From Acidobacteriota bacterium (GTDB lineage Bacteria; Acidobacteriota; Thermoanaerobaculia; Gp7-AA8), in assembly GCA_021325515.1 (NCBI GenBank), contig JAJPHC010000028.1, positions 109,019-173,018 on the forward strand: a DNA stretch of 64,000 nt. Reading direction: 5' to 3'. Position numbers and translations under genes: made by a program. Positions 1 to 8,821 of the stretch are shown here, one piece after another. Every line of letters begins with the position of its first letter. Within the stretch, counting starts at the first letter, position 1. Under the pieces are notes generated by a model. That model searched no databases, was not told the DNA's origin, and was given only the letters and a program-made list of their open reading frames with translations.

Positions 1-420
1 CACCGTCCGCGCTTCGATCGAGCGCCCGTCGTGTAGATGCACTTCCCACCCGTCGTGGCGCGTCAGCCCGACGGCAGTCCCCGAGACGCGCACCAGCGAC
101 GATGATGCGTGCGTCAGGACATCGGCCAGATACTCGCCGTAGAGACTGCGCGGAACGAACGACTTGCCGGTGAGGTGAGGCGCCCGCGACTGCAGCCAGC
201 GCGTGAAGTGTCCGGCGTCGTCGGCGAATGCGCTCATCTTCGCCGCCGGAACGTTCAGCAGATGCGCGCCGTACGGCGTTCCATACGCGAGTCCGCGCGC
301 GGCGCGCGCTCCCGCGTCGATCATCGCCACGCGCAGCGTCTGTGCATCGCGCTGCAGATGCGTCGCCACGAGCGCACCGCTCGCACCCGCTCCGATGATG
401 GCGACATCGAATCGATCCAT
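1..420 (-). CDS. FAD/NAD(P)-binding oxidoreductase, N-terminal part (runs off the window)
   Basis: The ATG lies at the right-hand end and 140 codons are present before the window edge cuts the gene. The N-terminus 'DVAIIGAGASGALVA' (residues 5-19) is a classic Rossmann dinucleotide-binding loop (GxGxxG). It is followed by 'RGLAYGTPYGAHLLNVPA', typical of the FAD-NAD(P)-binding family resembling PF13454. The substrate cannot be told because the C-terminal part is missing. It is probably cytoplasmic, as no signal peptide is visible. The next leftward gene upstream starts 12 bp away, so the two may be co-transcribed. Confidence 0.8.
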   Translation of the reverse strand, partial: MDRFDVAIIGAGASGALVATHLQRDAQTLRVAMIDAGARAARGLAYGTPYGAHLLNVPAAKMSAFADDAGHFTRWLQSRAPHLTGKSFVPRSLYGEYLADVLTHASSSLVRVSGTAVGLTRHDGWEVHLHDGRSIEARTV

Positions 421-432
421 CGTCCTGTTGCT

Positions 433-1068
433 CTAGGCCTGCCGCGTGTACAACTGGCGCTGGCTCATGCTGTAGGCGTGCGCGCGGATCTGCTCGCGCA
501 TGCCGCGCGGATCCGGAATGTTGTGCAGCACGAACGTCGGCATCGTGCGGTCGGTCGACACCAGCGTGACGTTGCCGATGCCGAGGATGCGCTGGATGAG
601 GGATTGAGAGAACTGGGTGTCGTCGATCGTTCGCAGATCGATCTCGCGCACGCTCTTCGACAGCAGCCCCTCCTCGATGATGATCCGCTGCGTCGTGATC
701 GTGTACATCGTGCCGCGAATGCGCAGCAGCTTGACGACTACGCCGATCGCCTGCACGAGCACCAGCGTCCCCACGATCCACCAGCCGGCGCGCACGATCT
801 GCCCTTTGGTCTCGAGATCGGCCGTCATCGAAGCGGCGACATACGCGAGCACCATGATCACGATCGGAGTCGACACGATCGCTGCGGCGCGTCCCATCAG
901 GATCCGCCCTGAAGGCGTGCCATGCCACAGCGTCTCCTCCGGTTTCGCCGGCGGCGCAGGCGGCTGCAGCGCCGCCGCCGCGTTGCCCATCGGACGCCCG
1001 CAATGCGGACAGCTGCTCGCCAGCGTCGAGACATCGCGATTGCAGTCGGGACAGGAGATCACCGGCAT
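433..1068 (-). CDS. Zinc-ribbon membrane protein with bacterial PH domain
   Basis: The product has 211 residues. Cys6, Cys9, Cys20 and Cys23 form an N-terminal zinc ribbon. A Pro/Ala linker leads to 'EETLWHGTPS', the usual lead-in of bacterial PH-domain (bPH2, YdbS-like) proteins. Two membrane segments sit near residues 60-81 and 94-115, and the PH-like beta domain follows to about residue 200. The family is poorly characterised; some members act at the membrane. It is divergent from the next gene (24 bp between starts), which also begins with a zinc ribbon and carries a membrane segment, so a shared promoter region and related roles are possible. Confidence 0.75.
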   Translation of the reverse strand: MPVISCPDCNRDVSTLASSCPHCGRPMGNAAAALQPPAPPAKPEETLWHGTPSGRILMGRAAAIVSTPIVIMVLAYVAASMTADLETKGQIVRAGWWIVGTLVLVQAIGVVVKLLRIRGTMYTITTQRIIIEEGLLSKSVREIDLRTIDDTQFSQSLIQRILGIGNVTLVSTDRTMPTFVLHNIPDPRGMREQIRAHAYSMSQRQLYTRQA

Positions 1069-1092
1069 TTCGATGCGGATTCTAGCCTGATA

Positions 1093-1731
1093 ATGTCTTC
1101 AGACATGGACTGTCCGAAGTGCGGGTTCAGCCAGCCGGACGGCACGACGGAGTGCCGGAGCTGCGGAATCCTCTTCGCCAGGCTCCAGCCCCGTGCTCCG
1201 CGTCCGGAGCACCAGGCACCGCCGCCGGCTCCCGAGCCCCGCTCCAACGCGCACCTCTTCATCCTCATCATCGGGATGTTCGTCTTCGGCCTGGTCTGGA
1301 TGGCGCATCGCCGCAAGACGGCCAACGAACCGGCGGTCGACCTCGATGCGATCAACCATCAGCAGGTGCAGTTGCAGATGGCCGCGCGCGCAAAGCGGGA
1401 GACGGAAGAGCGCAACGCCTTGCGCGCGCAGATCGCCGCCGCGAGCTCTCTCCCGCAAGGTCTAACGAAAGACAGCATCATTCAGGCAATCGAGAGCTGC
1501 CCAGCGTTTCGCAATCCCACTGCTGCCACCCTTCGCCGCGTTTCCACCCTCGGCCGCTTTTCGAAGACGGATACGGCCTTCACGATCTCGATCGGATGGG
1601 AGCAGTTCGCAACGGACAACGAGAGCCGCGTGCTCGCGTCGAGCAGTGCCGTCGCAGTTTTCGAAGGGAACAATGGCAGTTGGCGTTTGAAGAACGTGCG
1701 CGATGAAGCCGGCGGCACGTTGTGCGAGTAG
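1093..1731 (+). CDS. Zinc-ribbon, single-pass membrane protein of unknown function
   Basis: The start is taken as the ATG at 1093 (MSSDMDCPKC); an alternative in-frame ATG is at 1105. The product has 212 residues. Cys7, Cys10, Cys21 and Cys24 form a zinc ribbon. After a proline-rich linker there is one membrane helix at about residues 54-71. A charged, helical stretch rich in Lys, Arg and Glu follows, and the C-terminal ~90 residues look like a small alpha/beta domain ending in Cys-Glu. I do not recognise that domain. With the ribbon first, the N-terminus should be cytoplasmic and the C-terminal domain periplasmic. Confidence 0.65.
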   Translation: MSSDMDCPKCGFSQPDGTTECRSCGILFARLQPRAPRPEHQAPPPAPEPRSNAHLFILIIGMFVFGLVWMAHRRKTANEPAVDLDAINHQQVQLQMAARAKRETEERNALRAQIAAASSLPQGLTKDSIIQAIESCPAFRNPTAATLRRVSTLGRFSKTDTAFTISIGWEQFATDNESRVLASSSAVAVFEGNNGSWRLKNVRDEAGGTLCE

Positions 1732-2109
1732 CTGCCACGTGGAGGGCCACATGGCACCGCTGCCTCGACGGCAGCTCCACCTCGGTTCCTAAGTGGAGTG
1801 CGGACGCCTCGTCCGCACTTTGGTCATGCCACAGAGCACCGCCGCCTCGACGGCAGCTCCACCTCGGTTCCTAAGTGGGGTGCGGACGTCTCGTCCGCAC
1901 TTTGGTCATGCCACAGAGCACCGCTGCCTCGACGGCAGCGGCTCGCGGACGAGGGCGTCCGCGCTCCACATCGGTTCCTAAGTGGAGTGCGGACGCCTCG
2001 TCCGCACTTTGGTCATGCCACAGGGCACCGCTGCCTCGACGGCAGCGGCTCGCGGACGAGGGCGTCCGCGCCCCACCTCGGTTCCTACGTGACGGCGGCT
2101 CCAGCTCGG
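1732..2109. repeat. Tandem palindromic repeat between convergent genes
   Basis: This 378-bp spacer holds no gene. Three tandem units lie at 1791-1872 (82 bp), 1873-1979 (107 bp) and 1980-2086 (107 bp), with a partial unit before them. Each opens with a perfect hairpin, GTGCGGACG-x-CTCGTCCGCAC, and ends in 'ctcggttccta' or close variants. The two longer units carry an extra ~25 bp that is itself a palindrome (cgcggacgagggcgtccgcg). The core GTGCGGAC/GTCCGCAC hairpin recurs once more at 14991. Short reading frames through it are by-products of the repeat. Confidence 0.85.
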
Positions 2110-4737
2110 TCACTTCCAGTTCGTCACGAGCTTCACGCCGACGCCGAACGACTCCGGAATCCTGTTGATCAGGAACTTCTGGCCGTCGGCTGTGCCGGTG
2201 TAGACGTGGCCGAGGTACGCGCCGCGTAGCGGAAAGAGCCTCGTCGTTTTTCCCACGGCCGGCAGCCGCCCTTTGTGCGTGAGCGTCACTGCGGTCAGTT
2301 GATTGGATCCATCGATGTAGTAGAGCTCCTGGCCGTCGGCACGCCACATCGGATCATCGCCTCCGCGATCGGAAAGCTGCACGCGCTGGCTCAAGTCATC
2401 GACGGGAGAAACGAGCACGTCGTCGCGCCCATTGGCGGAGGCCACATACGCGATGTACGCGCCGTCGGGCGAGATCCGCGGCCAGTGCGTGTCGAGCCCC
2501 TCCGGCGTCAGACGCTTGCGCTCTCCTCCGGAAATCGGCATCGACCAGAGCGAACCGCCCGATGCATAGATGAGACTCCTGCCGTCGGGTGTGACCGCCA
2601 GGCCGCGCAGCGCCCTGTCGATCGAAGAGGGATTGTCGGGATTCACCGGCACGAGCACCGCAGAACCGTCGACCGGCTTGATGATCAGCTTCGCGCCGCT
2701 GTTCGTGATCGCACTGCCGATGATGAGTTTCCCATCGGGTGACCACGCCGGGAACCCTGCCCATCGCACGTCGCTGCCGAAATCGACGCGCGTCTGCGTG
2801 TTGCCATCCAGATCGCCGAGCCACACTTCGCGATTCGGATTTCCCTTGCTCAGCAACAACTTCTTCCCGTCCGGCGAAAGCTGCACATCCCAATACCGAT
2901 CGGGACCTCCGATGGTTCCCAGCTCTCTCCCCGTCCGGTCGACCCACAGCAGCGTCGATGACACCGCGGCCTGTCCTTCGCAGTACACAAGATCGCCGGA
3001 ATCCGAAACGGAGAATCCGCCGCGCCAGATGCCTGCGTCGTTGAGCACGTTCTCGGCGACGACTGCAGGCTCGCCGGAAACAATTCCGTCTTCGCTCATC
3101 GTCTGCGCATACAGTCTCGCGTCGCGCACGAAGAGCAACTTCCCCGCCGAGTAGATCGCATTGCCGGTCGTGTTGATCACGAGCTTCTGCGTCTTGCCGT
3201 CGATCGAGCCGAGATAGACGGCGTTCGAGCCGCCGGTGTCGTCCTGATGATTGGCCGCGAGATAGATGAAGTGTTTGCCGTCCGGCAGGAACGACGGCCA
3301 GCGATGTGTCGTCTCGCGAGGGAGCTGCAGCTTCGTCACCGCCTCGGCCTTGCCCCCGCGATCGGAGACGCGGTAGATCGGCGAGAGCACCGAGGGAGTG
3401 AACACGATGACGCCTTCGCGCGACCAGGAGCCGCCGCGTGCCGCGACACAACTCGTGAGCGCGATCGGTGCGCCTCCCGCGATATCGAGCCGCATCAGTT
3501 GATTGCCGGTGAAGAAGGCGATGTTGCGGCTGTCGGGTGACCAGAAGGGGAACCAGGCGTTCTCCGTTCCTGACAGCGCGCGCGTCTCGCCCGTCGCGAG
3601 GTTCCGAATCCAGAGCTGATTCGTTCCCGAGCCTGCGGAGAAGACGACGTAGCGGCCGTCGGGCGAGATCGCAGGAGGACCGCTGTTGTCACCAACGTTG
3701 TTGAACGATGTCTTCGCGGGGGGCGCGAGATCGACGACGAGATGCCGTGCGGCTGCAGCGCGGGCACGCCACCACATCGTCGTCGCAGCTGCAGTCGCGA
3801 CCGCAAGCAGCAACGCGAGCGCCATCCATACCACGGGCTTCCTGCGCCGCGCCGCAGGCAACGCCGAGATCGTCGACGAGCTGCCGCTGCCGGCGATCCA
3901 TCGCAGCTCGTCGGCCATGTCGTGCGCGCTCTGCCACCGCTCGCCGGGATCCTTCGCCAGCGCTTTCGTGATGACGCGCTCCAGCGCCGGCGGCGTCACC
4001 GGCTGCAGCTCCGACACCGGCCTCGGCATCGCGCTGACGATCGCGGCGATGACCGACGTCCGCGTCGCGCCGTCGAAGGCGCGCTTGCCGGTCACCATCT
4101 CGTACAACACCGCGCCGAACGCGAAGATATCCGTGCGCGTATCGATGGCCGCGCCGTCGAGCTGCTCCGGCGCCATGTACTGAAAGGTTCCGACGATCGC
4201 CCCTTCCGCGGTGAGCTGCCTCTGCGTCTTGTCGTTCGGCTCGGAATCGCCGAAGAGCTCCGTAGGCTTGGCCAGACCGAAGTCGAGCAGCTTCGCGCCG
4301 GAGCGCGTCAGCATGATGTTGCCCGGCTTGAGATCGCGATGAACGATCCCCGCTGCATGTGCGCGCGCCAGCGCATCGGCGATGTTCGCGCTGAAGCGCA
4401 GCACTTCGTGAATGGGGAGCGGGCCGCGCTGGAGGCGCTCGGCAAGCGTCTCCCCCTCCAGGAGCTCCATCACGATGTACGAGAGCGCATCGCCGTCGTG
4501 CCCGACGTCGTACAGCGTGCAGATGTTGGGATGGTTCATCTGCGAGATCGTCTTCGCCTCGCGCTCGAATCGAATTCTGAGCTGCGCGTTGTTGGCGAAT
4601 TCCGCCGGAAGGATCTTCAATGCGACGCTGCGGTCGAGCCGTGTATCGCGCGCGCGGTAGACCTCGCCCATGCCTCCCGCTCCGAGGGCATTGACGATTT
4701 CGTAGGGACCGAGACGAGTGCCGGATGTCAGGTTCAT
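2110..4737 (-). CDS. Ser/Thr protein kinase with C-terminal TolB-like propeller
   Basis: The product has 875 residues. The kinase domain spans about residues 12-280: Gly-rich loop 'GAGGMGEVY', Lys41 in 'VALK', catalytic 'HRDLKPGN' (133-140) and 'DFG' (152-154). One membrane helix lies at about 301-323. The remaining ~550 residues are repeated 'PDGRYVVFSAG', 'SPDSRNIAFF' and 'SPDGKLIIG' blades of a TolB/WD40-like propeller, expected outside the inner membrane. This is the usual architecture of acidobacterial PknB-type sensor kinases. The start codon overlaps the upstream gene's stop by 4 bp (ATGA), so translation is probably coupled to the sister kinase. Ligand and targets are unknown. Confidence 0.92.
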   Translation of the reverse strand: MNLTSGTRLGPYEIVNALGAGGMGEVYRARDTRLDRSVALKILPAEFANNAQLRIRFEREAKTISQMNHPNICTLYDVGHDGDALSYIVMELLEGETLAERLQRGPLPIHEVLRFSANIADALARAHAAGIVHRDLKPGNIMLTRSGAKLLDFGLAKPTELFGDSEPNDKTQRQLTAEGAIVGTFQYMAPEQLDGAAIDTRTDIFAFGAVLYEMVTGKRAFDGATRTSVIAAIVSAMPRPVSELQPVTPPALERVITKALAKDPGERWQSAHDMADELRWIAGSGSSSTISALPAARRRKPVVWMALALLLAVATAAATTMWWRARAAAARHLVVDLAPPAKTSFNNVGDNSGPPAISPDGRYVVFSAGSGTNQLWIRNLATGETRALSGTENAWFPFWSPDSRNIAFFTGNQLMRLDIAGGAPIALTSCVAARGGSWSREGVIVFTPSVLSPIYRVSDRGGKAEAVTKLQLPRETTHRWPSFLPDGKHFIYLAANHQDDTGGSNAVYLGSIDGKTQKLVINTTGNAIYSAGKLLFVRDARLYAQTMSEDGIVSGEPAVVAENVLNDAGIWRGGFSVSDSGDLVYCEGQAAVSSTLLWVDRTGRELGTIGGPDRYWDVQLSPDGKKLLLSKGNPNREVWLGDLDGNTQTRVDFGSDVRWAGFPAWSPDGKLIIGSAITNSGAKLIIKPVDGSAVLVPVNPDNPSSIDRALRGLAVTPDGRSLIYASGGSLWSMPISGGERKRLTPEGLDTHWPRISPDGAYIAYVASANGRDDVLVSPVDDLSQRVQLSDRGGDDPMWRADGQELYYIDGSNQLTAVTLTHKGRLPAVGKTTRLFPLRGAYLGHVYTGTADGQKFLINRIPESFGVGVKLVTNWK

Positions 4738-7397
4738 GGTGTTTGTTGTGCGGACCTCATCAGCCAGATCGCAGACTCTTCCTGATCTTCATTCACCATC
4801 AGGAACTTGCCGTCCGGTGAGATGTTGAAGAGGGTCACGCTCATCGGCAGGCGGGTCTCGCGCGAGGTTTTCCTTGCGATGTCGGTCACGGCCACGCCCT
4901 TCGGGGTCGCAGCGATGAATTCGTGATTCGAGTGCGGAATCCAGCGCGGCGCATTCGTCGAGTCATTGATGCGCTGATACGACTTCGTGGCGAACGAATA
5001 CGTCCACGTCCCAGAGAACGCCAGCGGTTCACGCACGATACCGGCCAGCATCGAGCCGTCCGACGAGAGCTCGGGAGAGAAGAGCGAGACGCCTTCCCTG
5101 ATCGGAGGGAGGGTCTCGCTGCAGGTGATCGTGCCGTCCGCGTTGAAGGGACAGATGTAAACGCCTGATTCGTTGAACGTCATCAGCGCGTTGCGTCCGG
5201 GGAACGGCTGCGGATACCAGATCGAGCGGCCGGTCGTCGTCGAGATCTTCTTCAACTCACTGCCGTCCGGCCGGATGCTGTAGATCTCGTATCGCTCGCC
5301 GCGCTGCGAGTAGAAGTAGATGTGCGTTCCATCGGCGGAAAATGCCGGACCGCGATCCTTCGGCGGATCGTTCGTGATCTGCCGCAGACCGCTGCCGTCG
5401 CGCTTCGTGATGTAGAGGTCTTCCTGCGCTGCGACGTTCTGAAAGACCCACGATTCACCATCGGGTGAGGGACTCGCGGCATCGGGCTGGATCATGGCAC
5501 CGGCGCGGATGCGCTGCGGCTCGCCCGTCATCCGCACTGTTGCCGCATCGAACGGAACGAGCCAGACGTTCTCCGTCTGTTGAAATGCCACGAACGCCAG
5601 ATCGCCGGTGTTGCGGGCAACGCTGAAATGCCCGGCGAATCGCGCCGGCAACGTGAGCGGCTCCGGAGCGCCCGTCGCCTTGCCGCTCGCTTCGTCCATC
5701 GGCAAGCGCCAGAGGTTCGTCGTGCCGTCGCGATCGCTGGAGAAGTAGAGCCACTTCCCGTCGTTCGACCAGACCGGCGACCAGTCGAGCCACACATCAT
5801 TCGTCAGGCGAACGAGCGTCTGCTCGGGCTTCGGCGCATGAGGATCGACCGTCCAGAGATCGCGCTGCCCGCCCTGTCCAGCAATGCCCCAGAACGCGAT
5901 GCGATTGCCGTGCGGCGACCACGCCGGCTGTGCGACATCTGCGTCGAGCAGCTCGCGCTTCGCTCCGCTCTGCGCATCGATCAGGAGCAGCGGCCCTTTG
6001 CGGGAGCGCGCACGCGGCAGATGTTCGATGTCGTCGAGATTCGCGGCGATCTCTTTCCCGTCCGGCGACCACGCGGGATTGAAGCCGGTGTCGCACAACT
6101 TGCGGACGGACTCGCCGGTTGCCCCCATGATGAAGAGCCCGCCGCCGTCGCGATTCGAGCGGAAGACGATCTGATTTCCATCGGGCGAAAACGCCGGCTG
6201 CCAGCTCGACGCCGCCGCGTCCTTCGTCAGGTTGATCGCATTGCGTCCATCGACGCGCTGCGTGTAGATGTCGACTCGGTCGTTCGCAGTCTTACCGGCG
6301 AAGACGAACGTCTTTCCATCGGGACTCAGCGACGGAAATTCTTCACCCGCGCTGAACGTGAGCTGGACGAACGATCTCGCGGCAGGAGGCGCCGCCGCGG
6401 AGCGGTGCCCGATCCGCCAGCCGATGAACCCTGCGATCGCCGCGGAAACGAGCACGCCGGCGCCGATCGCAAAGGAACGTGAGCCCCGCGCTCCGGGCAC
6501 ATCGAGCACGGCATGATGCGTCGACGTACTCGCAACTGCATCGAGTGCGAATGCGATGTCGTGCGCCGACTGGAATCGCTCGGCAGGAGTCTTCTCCAGG
6601 CAGCGCCGCACGATCCGCTCGACGCCGGGAGCAACCGGCGTCCGCGCATCTTCGAGCTCAGGCGGATCTTCCTTCAGCACCGCGTTCATCGTCTCGACGG
6701 CGGAATCACGGCGGAATGCCCGGCGGCCGGCGAGCATCTCGTAGAGAACTGCGCCGAACGAGAAGATGTCCGTGCGGTGATCGACCGTCTGTCCGCGCAC
6801 CTGCTCCGGCGACATGTAGCCCGCGGTGCCGACGACCATGCCGGGTGCCGTGCCGCGTTGCTCGGTGCGGTCGATCGTCGCATCCGACTGCTCCGGCGAC
6901 GTCAGCTTCGCCAGGCCGAAGTCGAGAATCTTCAGGCGGCCATCGCTCGTGATGAAGACGTTCTCCGGTTTCAGATCGCGATGCACGATCCCTTTCTCGT
7001 GCGCGGCGGAGAGTCCGTTCGCGATCTGTCCCGCGTATTCGATCGCCTTGCGAATGGGAATGCGCGGGCCGCTCTCGTCGGTGAGGCCGTCGCCGATCTT
7101 GTCGCGGAGCGTCTCTCCTTCGAGCAGTTCCATCACGACGTACGCGGTGTTGTCGTGCGTGCCGACGTCATAGATCGTGACGAGGTTCGGATGATTCAGC
7201 GCGCCGGCCGCACGCGCCTCGATCTCGAAGCGATGCAGCCGGTCGGTATCGCGCGCGACGAGCTCCGGAAGAACCTTGATGGCGACGTCGCGCTGCAGAC
7301 GGCCGTCGCGCGCAGACCAGACCTCACCCATTCCACCCGCACCGATGCGCGAGCGAATCTCGTAAGGACCCACTCGGGTTCCCGCCGTGATTTGCAT
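4734..7397 (-). CDS. Ser/Thr protein kinase with C-terminal TolB-like propeller (paralogue of neighbour)
   Basis: The product has 887 residues with the same plan as the next gene downstream. Kinase residues are Lys41 ('VAIK'), 'HRDLKPEN' (139-146) and 'DFGLAK' (159-164). The membrane helix is at about 309-329. A long propeller with 'SPDGKTFVFAG', 'FSPDGNQIVFRSNRDG' and 'FSADGTHIYFYSQRG' blades fills the rest. The N-terminus 'ITAGTRVGPYEI' matches the paralogue's 'LTSGTRLGPYEI', pointing to a tandem duplication, but the propellers have diverged well beyond the kinase domains. It is first in a two-gene unit with an ATGA overlap. Confidence 0.92.
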   Translation of the reverse strand: MQITAGTRVGPYEIRSRIGAGGMGEVWSARDGRLQRDVAIKVLPELVARDTDRLHRFEIEARAAGALNHPNLVTIYDVGTHDNTAYVVMELLEGETLRDKIGDGLTDESGPRIPIRKAIEYAGQIANGLSAAHEKGIVHRDLKPENVFITSDGRLKILDFGLAKLTSPEQSDATIDRTEQRGTAPGMVVGTAGYMSPEQVRGQTVDHRTDIFSFGAVLYEMLAGRRAFRRDSAVETMNAVLKEDPPELEDARTPVAPGVERIVRRCLEKTPAERFQSAHDIAFALDAVASTSTHHAVLDVPGARGSRSFAIGAGVLVSAAIAGFIGWRIGHRSAAAPPAARSFVQLTFSAGEEFPSLSPDGKTFVFAGKTANDRVDIYTQRVDGRNAINLTKDAAASSWQPAFSPDGNQIVFRSNRDGGGLFIMGATGESVRKLCDTGFNPAWSPDGKEIAANLDDIEHLPRARSRKGPLLLIDAQSGAKRELLDADVAQPAWSPHGNRIAFWGIAGQGGQRDLWTVDPHAPKPEQTLVRLTNDVWLDWSPVWSNDGKWLYFSSDRDGTTNLWRLPMDEASGKATGAPEPLTLPARFAGHFSVARNTGDLAFVAFQQTENVWLVPFDAATVRMTGEPQRIRAGAMIQPDAASPSPDGESWVFQNVAAQEDLYITKRDGSGLRQITNDPPKDRGPAFSADGTHIYFYSQRGERYEIYSIRPDGSELKKISTTTGRSIWYPQPFPGRNALMTFNESGVYICPFNADGTITCSETLPPIREGVSLFSPELSSDGSMLAGIVREPLAFSGTWTYSFATKSYQRINDSTNAPRWIPHSNHEFIAATPKGVAVTDIARKTSRETRLPMSVTLFNISPDGKFLMVNEDQEESAIWLMRSAQQTP

Positions 7398-7448
7398 GGA
7401 CGCTGGTGCTCATGATCGCACAAGCGCCGGAGAGGTCCGGAGGCAAGC

Positions 7449-7799
7449 TCAAACTTGCGCGATCGCGCGCCGAATCGCGGCCACCGTCTCCCCGATTGCC
7501 GCACCCGGCTCGATGCCGGCGGAGACGTGCCCTCCCTTCACGGGCTGCACAAACTCGAAGAAGTTGCCGTAGCGGATCACGACGTACTGCATTCCTCCGC
7601 AGTCGATGTTGCCGCGCTGCTCGATCAGCTTGAGCAGAGTCGGATTCACGATCAGCTCTTCGTACTTGTCCGATTCCGAGGAGCTGGCGTGATCGATGCC
7701 GGGGCGCTGGTTGAGCTCGAGCACTCCGTCAAGGTAGGTGGCAACGTATCGAATGTCCGGCGAAGCTTCGAAGAGAGTCGTGGCGATGCTCATATCCAC
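7449..7799 (-). CDS. Small protein, possibly roadblock/LC7-like
   Basis: The product has 116 residues (start ATG at 7799, with an alternative ATG at 7793). There is no signal peptide or membrane segment. The order of a helix ('ATTLFEASPDI'), a strand pair ('RYVATYLDGVLELNQ'), a central helix, 'GMQYVVIRYGNFFEFVQPV' strands and a final helix is what a roadblock/LC7 fold would give, but this is a pattern judgement, not a motif match. It lies between the kinase pair and the hemerythrin gene on the same strand and could be the last gene of that transcript. Confidence 0.6.
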   Translation of the reverse strand: MDMSIATTLFEASPDIRYVATYLDGVLELNQRPGIDHASSSESDKYEELIVNPTLLKLIEQRGNIDCGGMQYVVIRYGNFFEFVQPVKGGHVSAGIEPGAAIGETVAAIRRAIAQV

Positions 7800-7832
7800 A
7801 CAACACGCGCCGCGCCGTTCGCGTTCGCGCGA

Positions 7833-8480
7833 TCAGGAGCCTGCGATGTGCTCGTCGAGCTCCTCCCACTGCCATTCGTTCCACCACTCGCGCTCGACGC
7901 CGCCGCAGGTATCGCCGTACGCCGGACACATGACACACCCTTCGCCGCGAACGGCATCCTCCGCGGCGGCGGTCCCGTAGCGGCTGATGAGCTCCGCGCC
8001 GCGCGCCGCAACGGCGGCCACATCGTCGGGGATCTCGCCGCACGGCAACTCGACGATCTGATTGCGCCGCAATTGCTGCTCGCTTTCGGGAAAGAGAACG
8101 GAGTTCTCGGCATCGATGTGCGCCCACAGCGCGCGCGAATAGTCGACAGCCACACGCTCGAACTCACCGAGGTTGGCGTCGTCCAGTGATTGGCGCATCG
8201 ATCGGAGAGCGCTCGCTCCCGCCGCATGGTCATTCAGCAGCACCGCGATCGGACCACGGTCTGCCGGAAGCAACGCGTGATCGCGCAACGCAGGAAAGAG
8301 CACGCCTTCCTCTCGCTGGTGGTGCCAGCGGCCGGCATAGGTCTCGAGAAACTCGACGAAGAGGAATCCATCCTGAAGCTCCGCCTGCCGGTGGACGAGT
8401 CTGGCCGTATAGCCTCGAAGCGCTCCGAGGACCTGCTCGATCAGTTCGTGTTCGCGCTGAAGATCGTCGAGCAGCTTCAT
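7833..8480 (-). CDS. Hemerythrin (HHE) domain protein with a Cys-rich tail
   Basis: The product has 215 residues. Iron-ligand candidates of a four-helix hemerythrin bundle are in place: His11 in 'REHELIEQ', His53/His54 and Glu57/Glu58 in 'WHHQREEGVLFP', His85 in 'LNDHAAG', and His121 with Glu125 in 'WAHIDAENSVLFPE'. Such domains bind a di-iron centre and oxygen or nitric oxide in the cytoplasm. The C-terminal ~60 residues are unusual, with 'CVMCPAYGDTCGG' and then a Trp/Glu-rich end, suggesting an extra metal or redox site. Regulation is not evident. Confidence 0.88.
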   Translation of the reverse strand: MKLLDDLQREHELIEQVLGALRGYTARLVHRQAELQDGFLFVEFLETYAGRWHHQREEGVLFPALRDHALLPADRGPIAVLLNDHAAGASALRSMRQSLDDANLGEFERVAVDYSRALWAHIDAENSVLFPESEQQLRRNQIVELPCGEIPDDVAAVAARGAELISRYGTAAAEDAVRGEGCVMCPAYGDTCGGVEREWWNEWQWEELDEHIAGS

Positions 8481-8558
8481 GGCCAGCAGTGAATCAGCAG
8501 CGATCCACGAGCGCCATGCGTTTCGTCATATCGAGCGGAGGGAATCTGAAAGGTCGTC

Positions 8559-8819
8559 CTACCCACCGATCTCGTCGATGTAGCACCACTTCCACGACTC
8601 GCCGGGCTGGAACGACTGGATCACAGGATGCTTTGTCCGGTGATAGTGCTTCGTGGCGTGCTTGTTCTTCGAGGAATCGCAGCAGCCGATGTGCCCGCAA
8701 TGGAGGCAGCGGCGGAGATGGACCCAGCCATCGCCCGATTGCAGACACTCCTCGCACCCCTCGGGCGTTTTCGCGGGTGCGTCATCGGTGGTCTCGAGGT
8801 GCTCACAGGTCGAAGGCAT
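8559..8819 (-). CDS. UBP-type zinc finger protein
   Basis: The product has 86 residues. I prefer the ATG at 8819 over an upstream one because GGAGAGGAGT sits at good spacing before it. The protein is essentially one Zf-UBP domain: Cys5/His7, 'CEEC' (22-25), 'CLHCGHIGCC' (38-47) and 'HATKHYHRTKHPVI'. In bacteria these stand-alone domains have no settled function; the fold resembles the ubiquitin-C-terminus-binding domain of deubiquitinases. It begins 2 nt after the stop of the DUF5996 gene, so the two are almost certainly one operon. Confidence 0.88.
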   Translation of the reverse strand: MPSTCEHLETTDDAPAKTPEGCEECLQSGDGWVHLRRCLHCGHIGCCDSSKNKHATKHYHRTKHPVIQSFQPGESWKWCYIDEIGG

Positions 8820-8821
8820 CG

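Noticed and set aside
1798..2229. Open frame of 143 codons through the tandem repeat
   Set aside because: It is made of repeat units in one frame, has no start signal or recognisable domain, and overlaps the end of the kinase gene.
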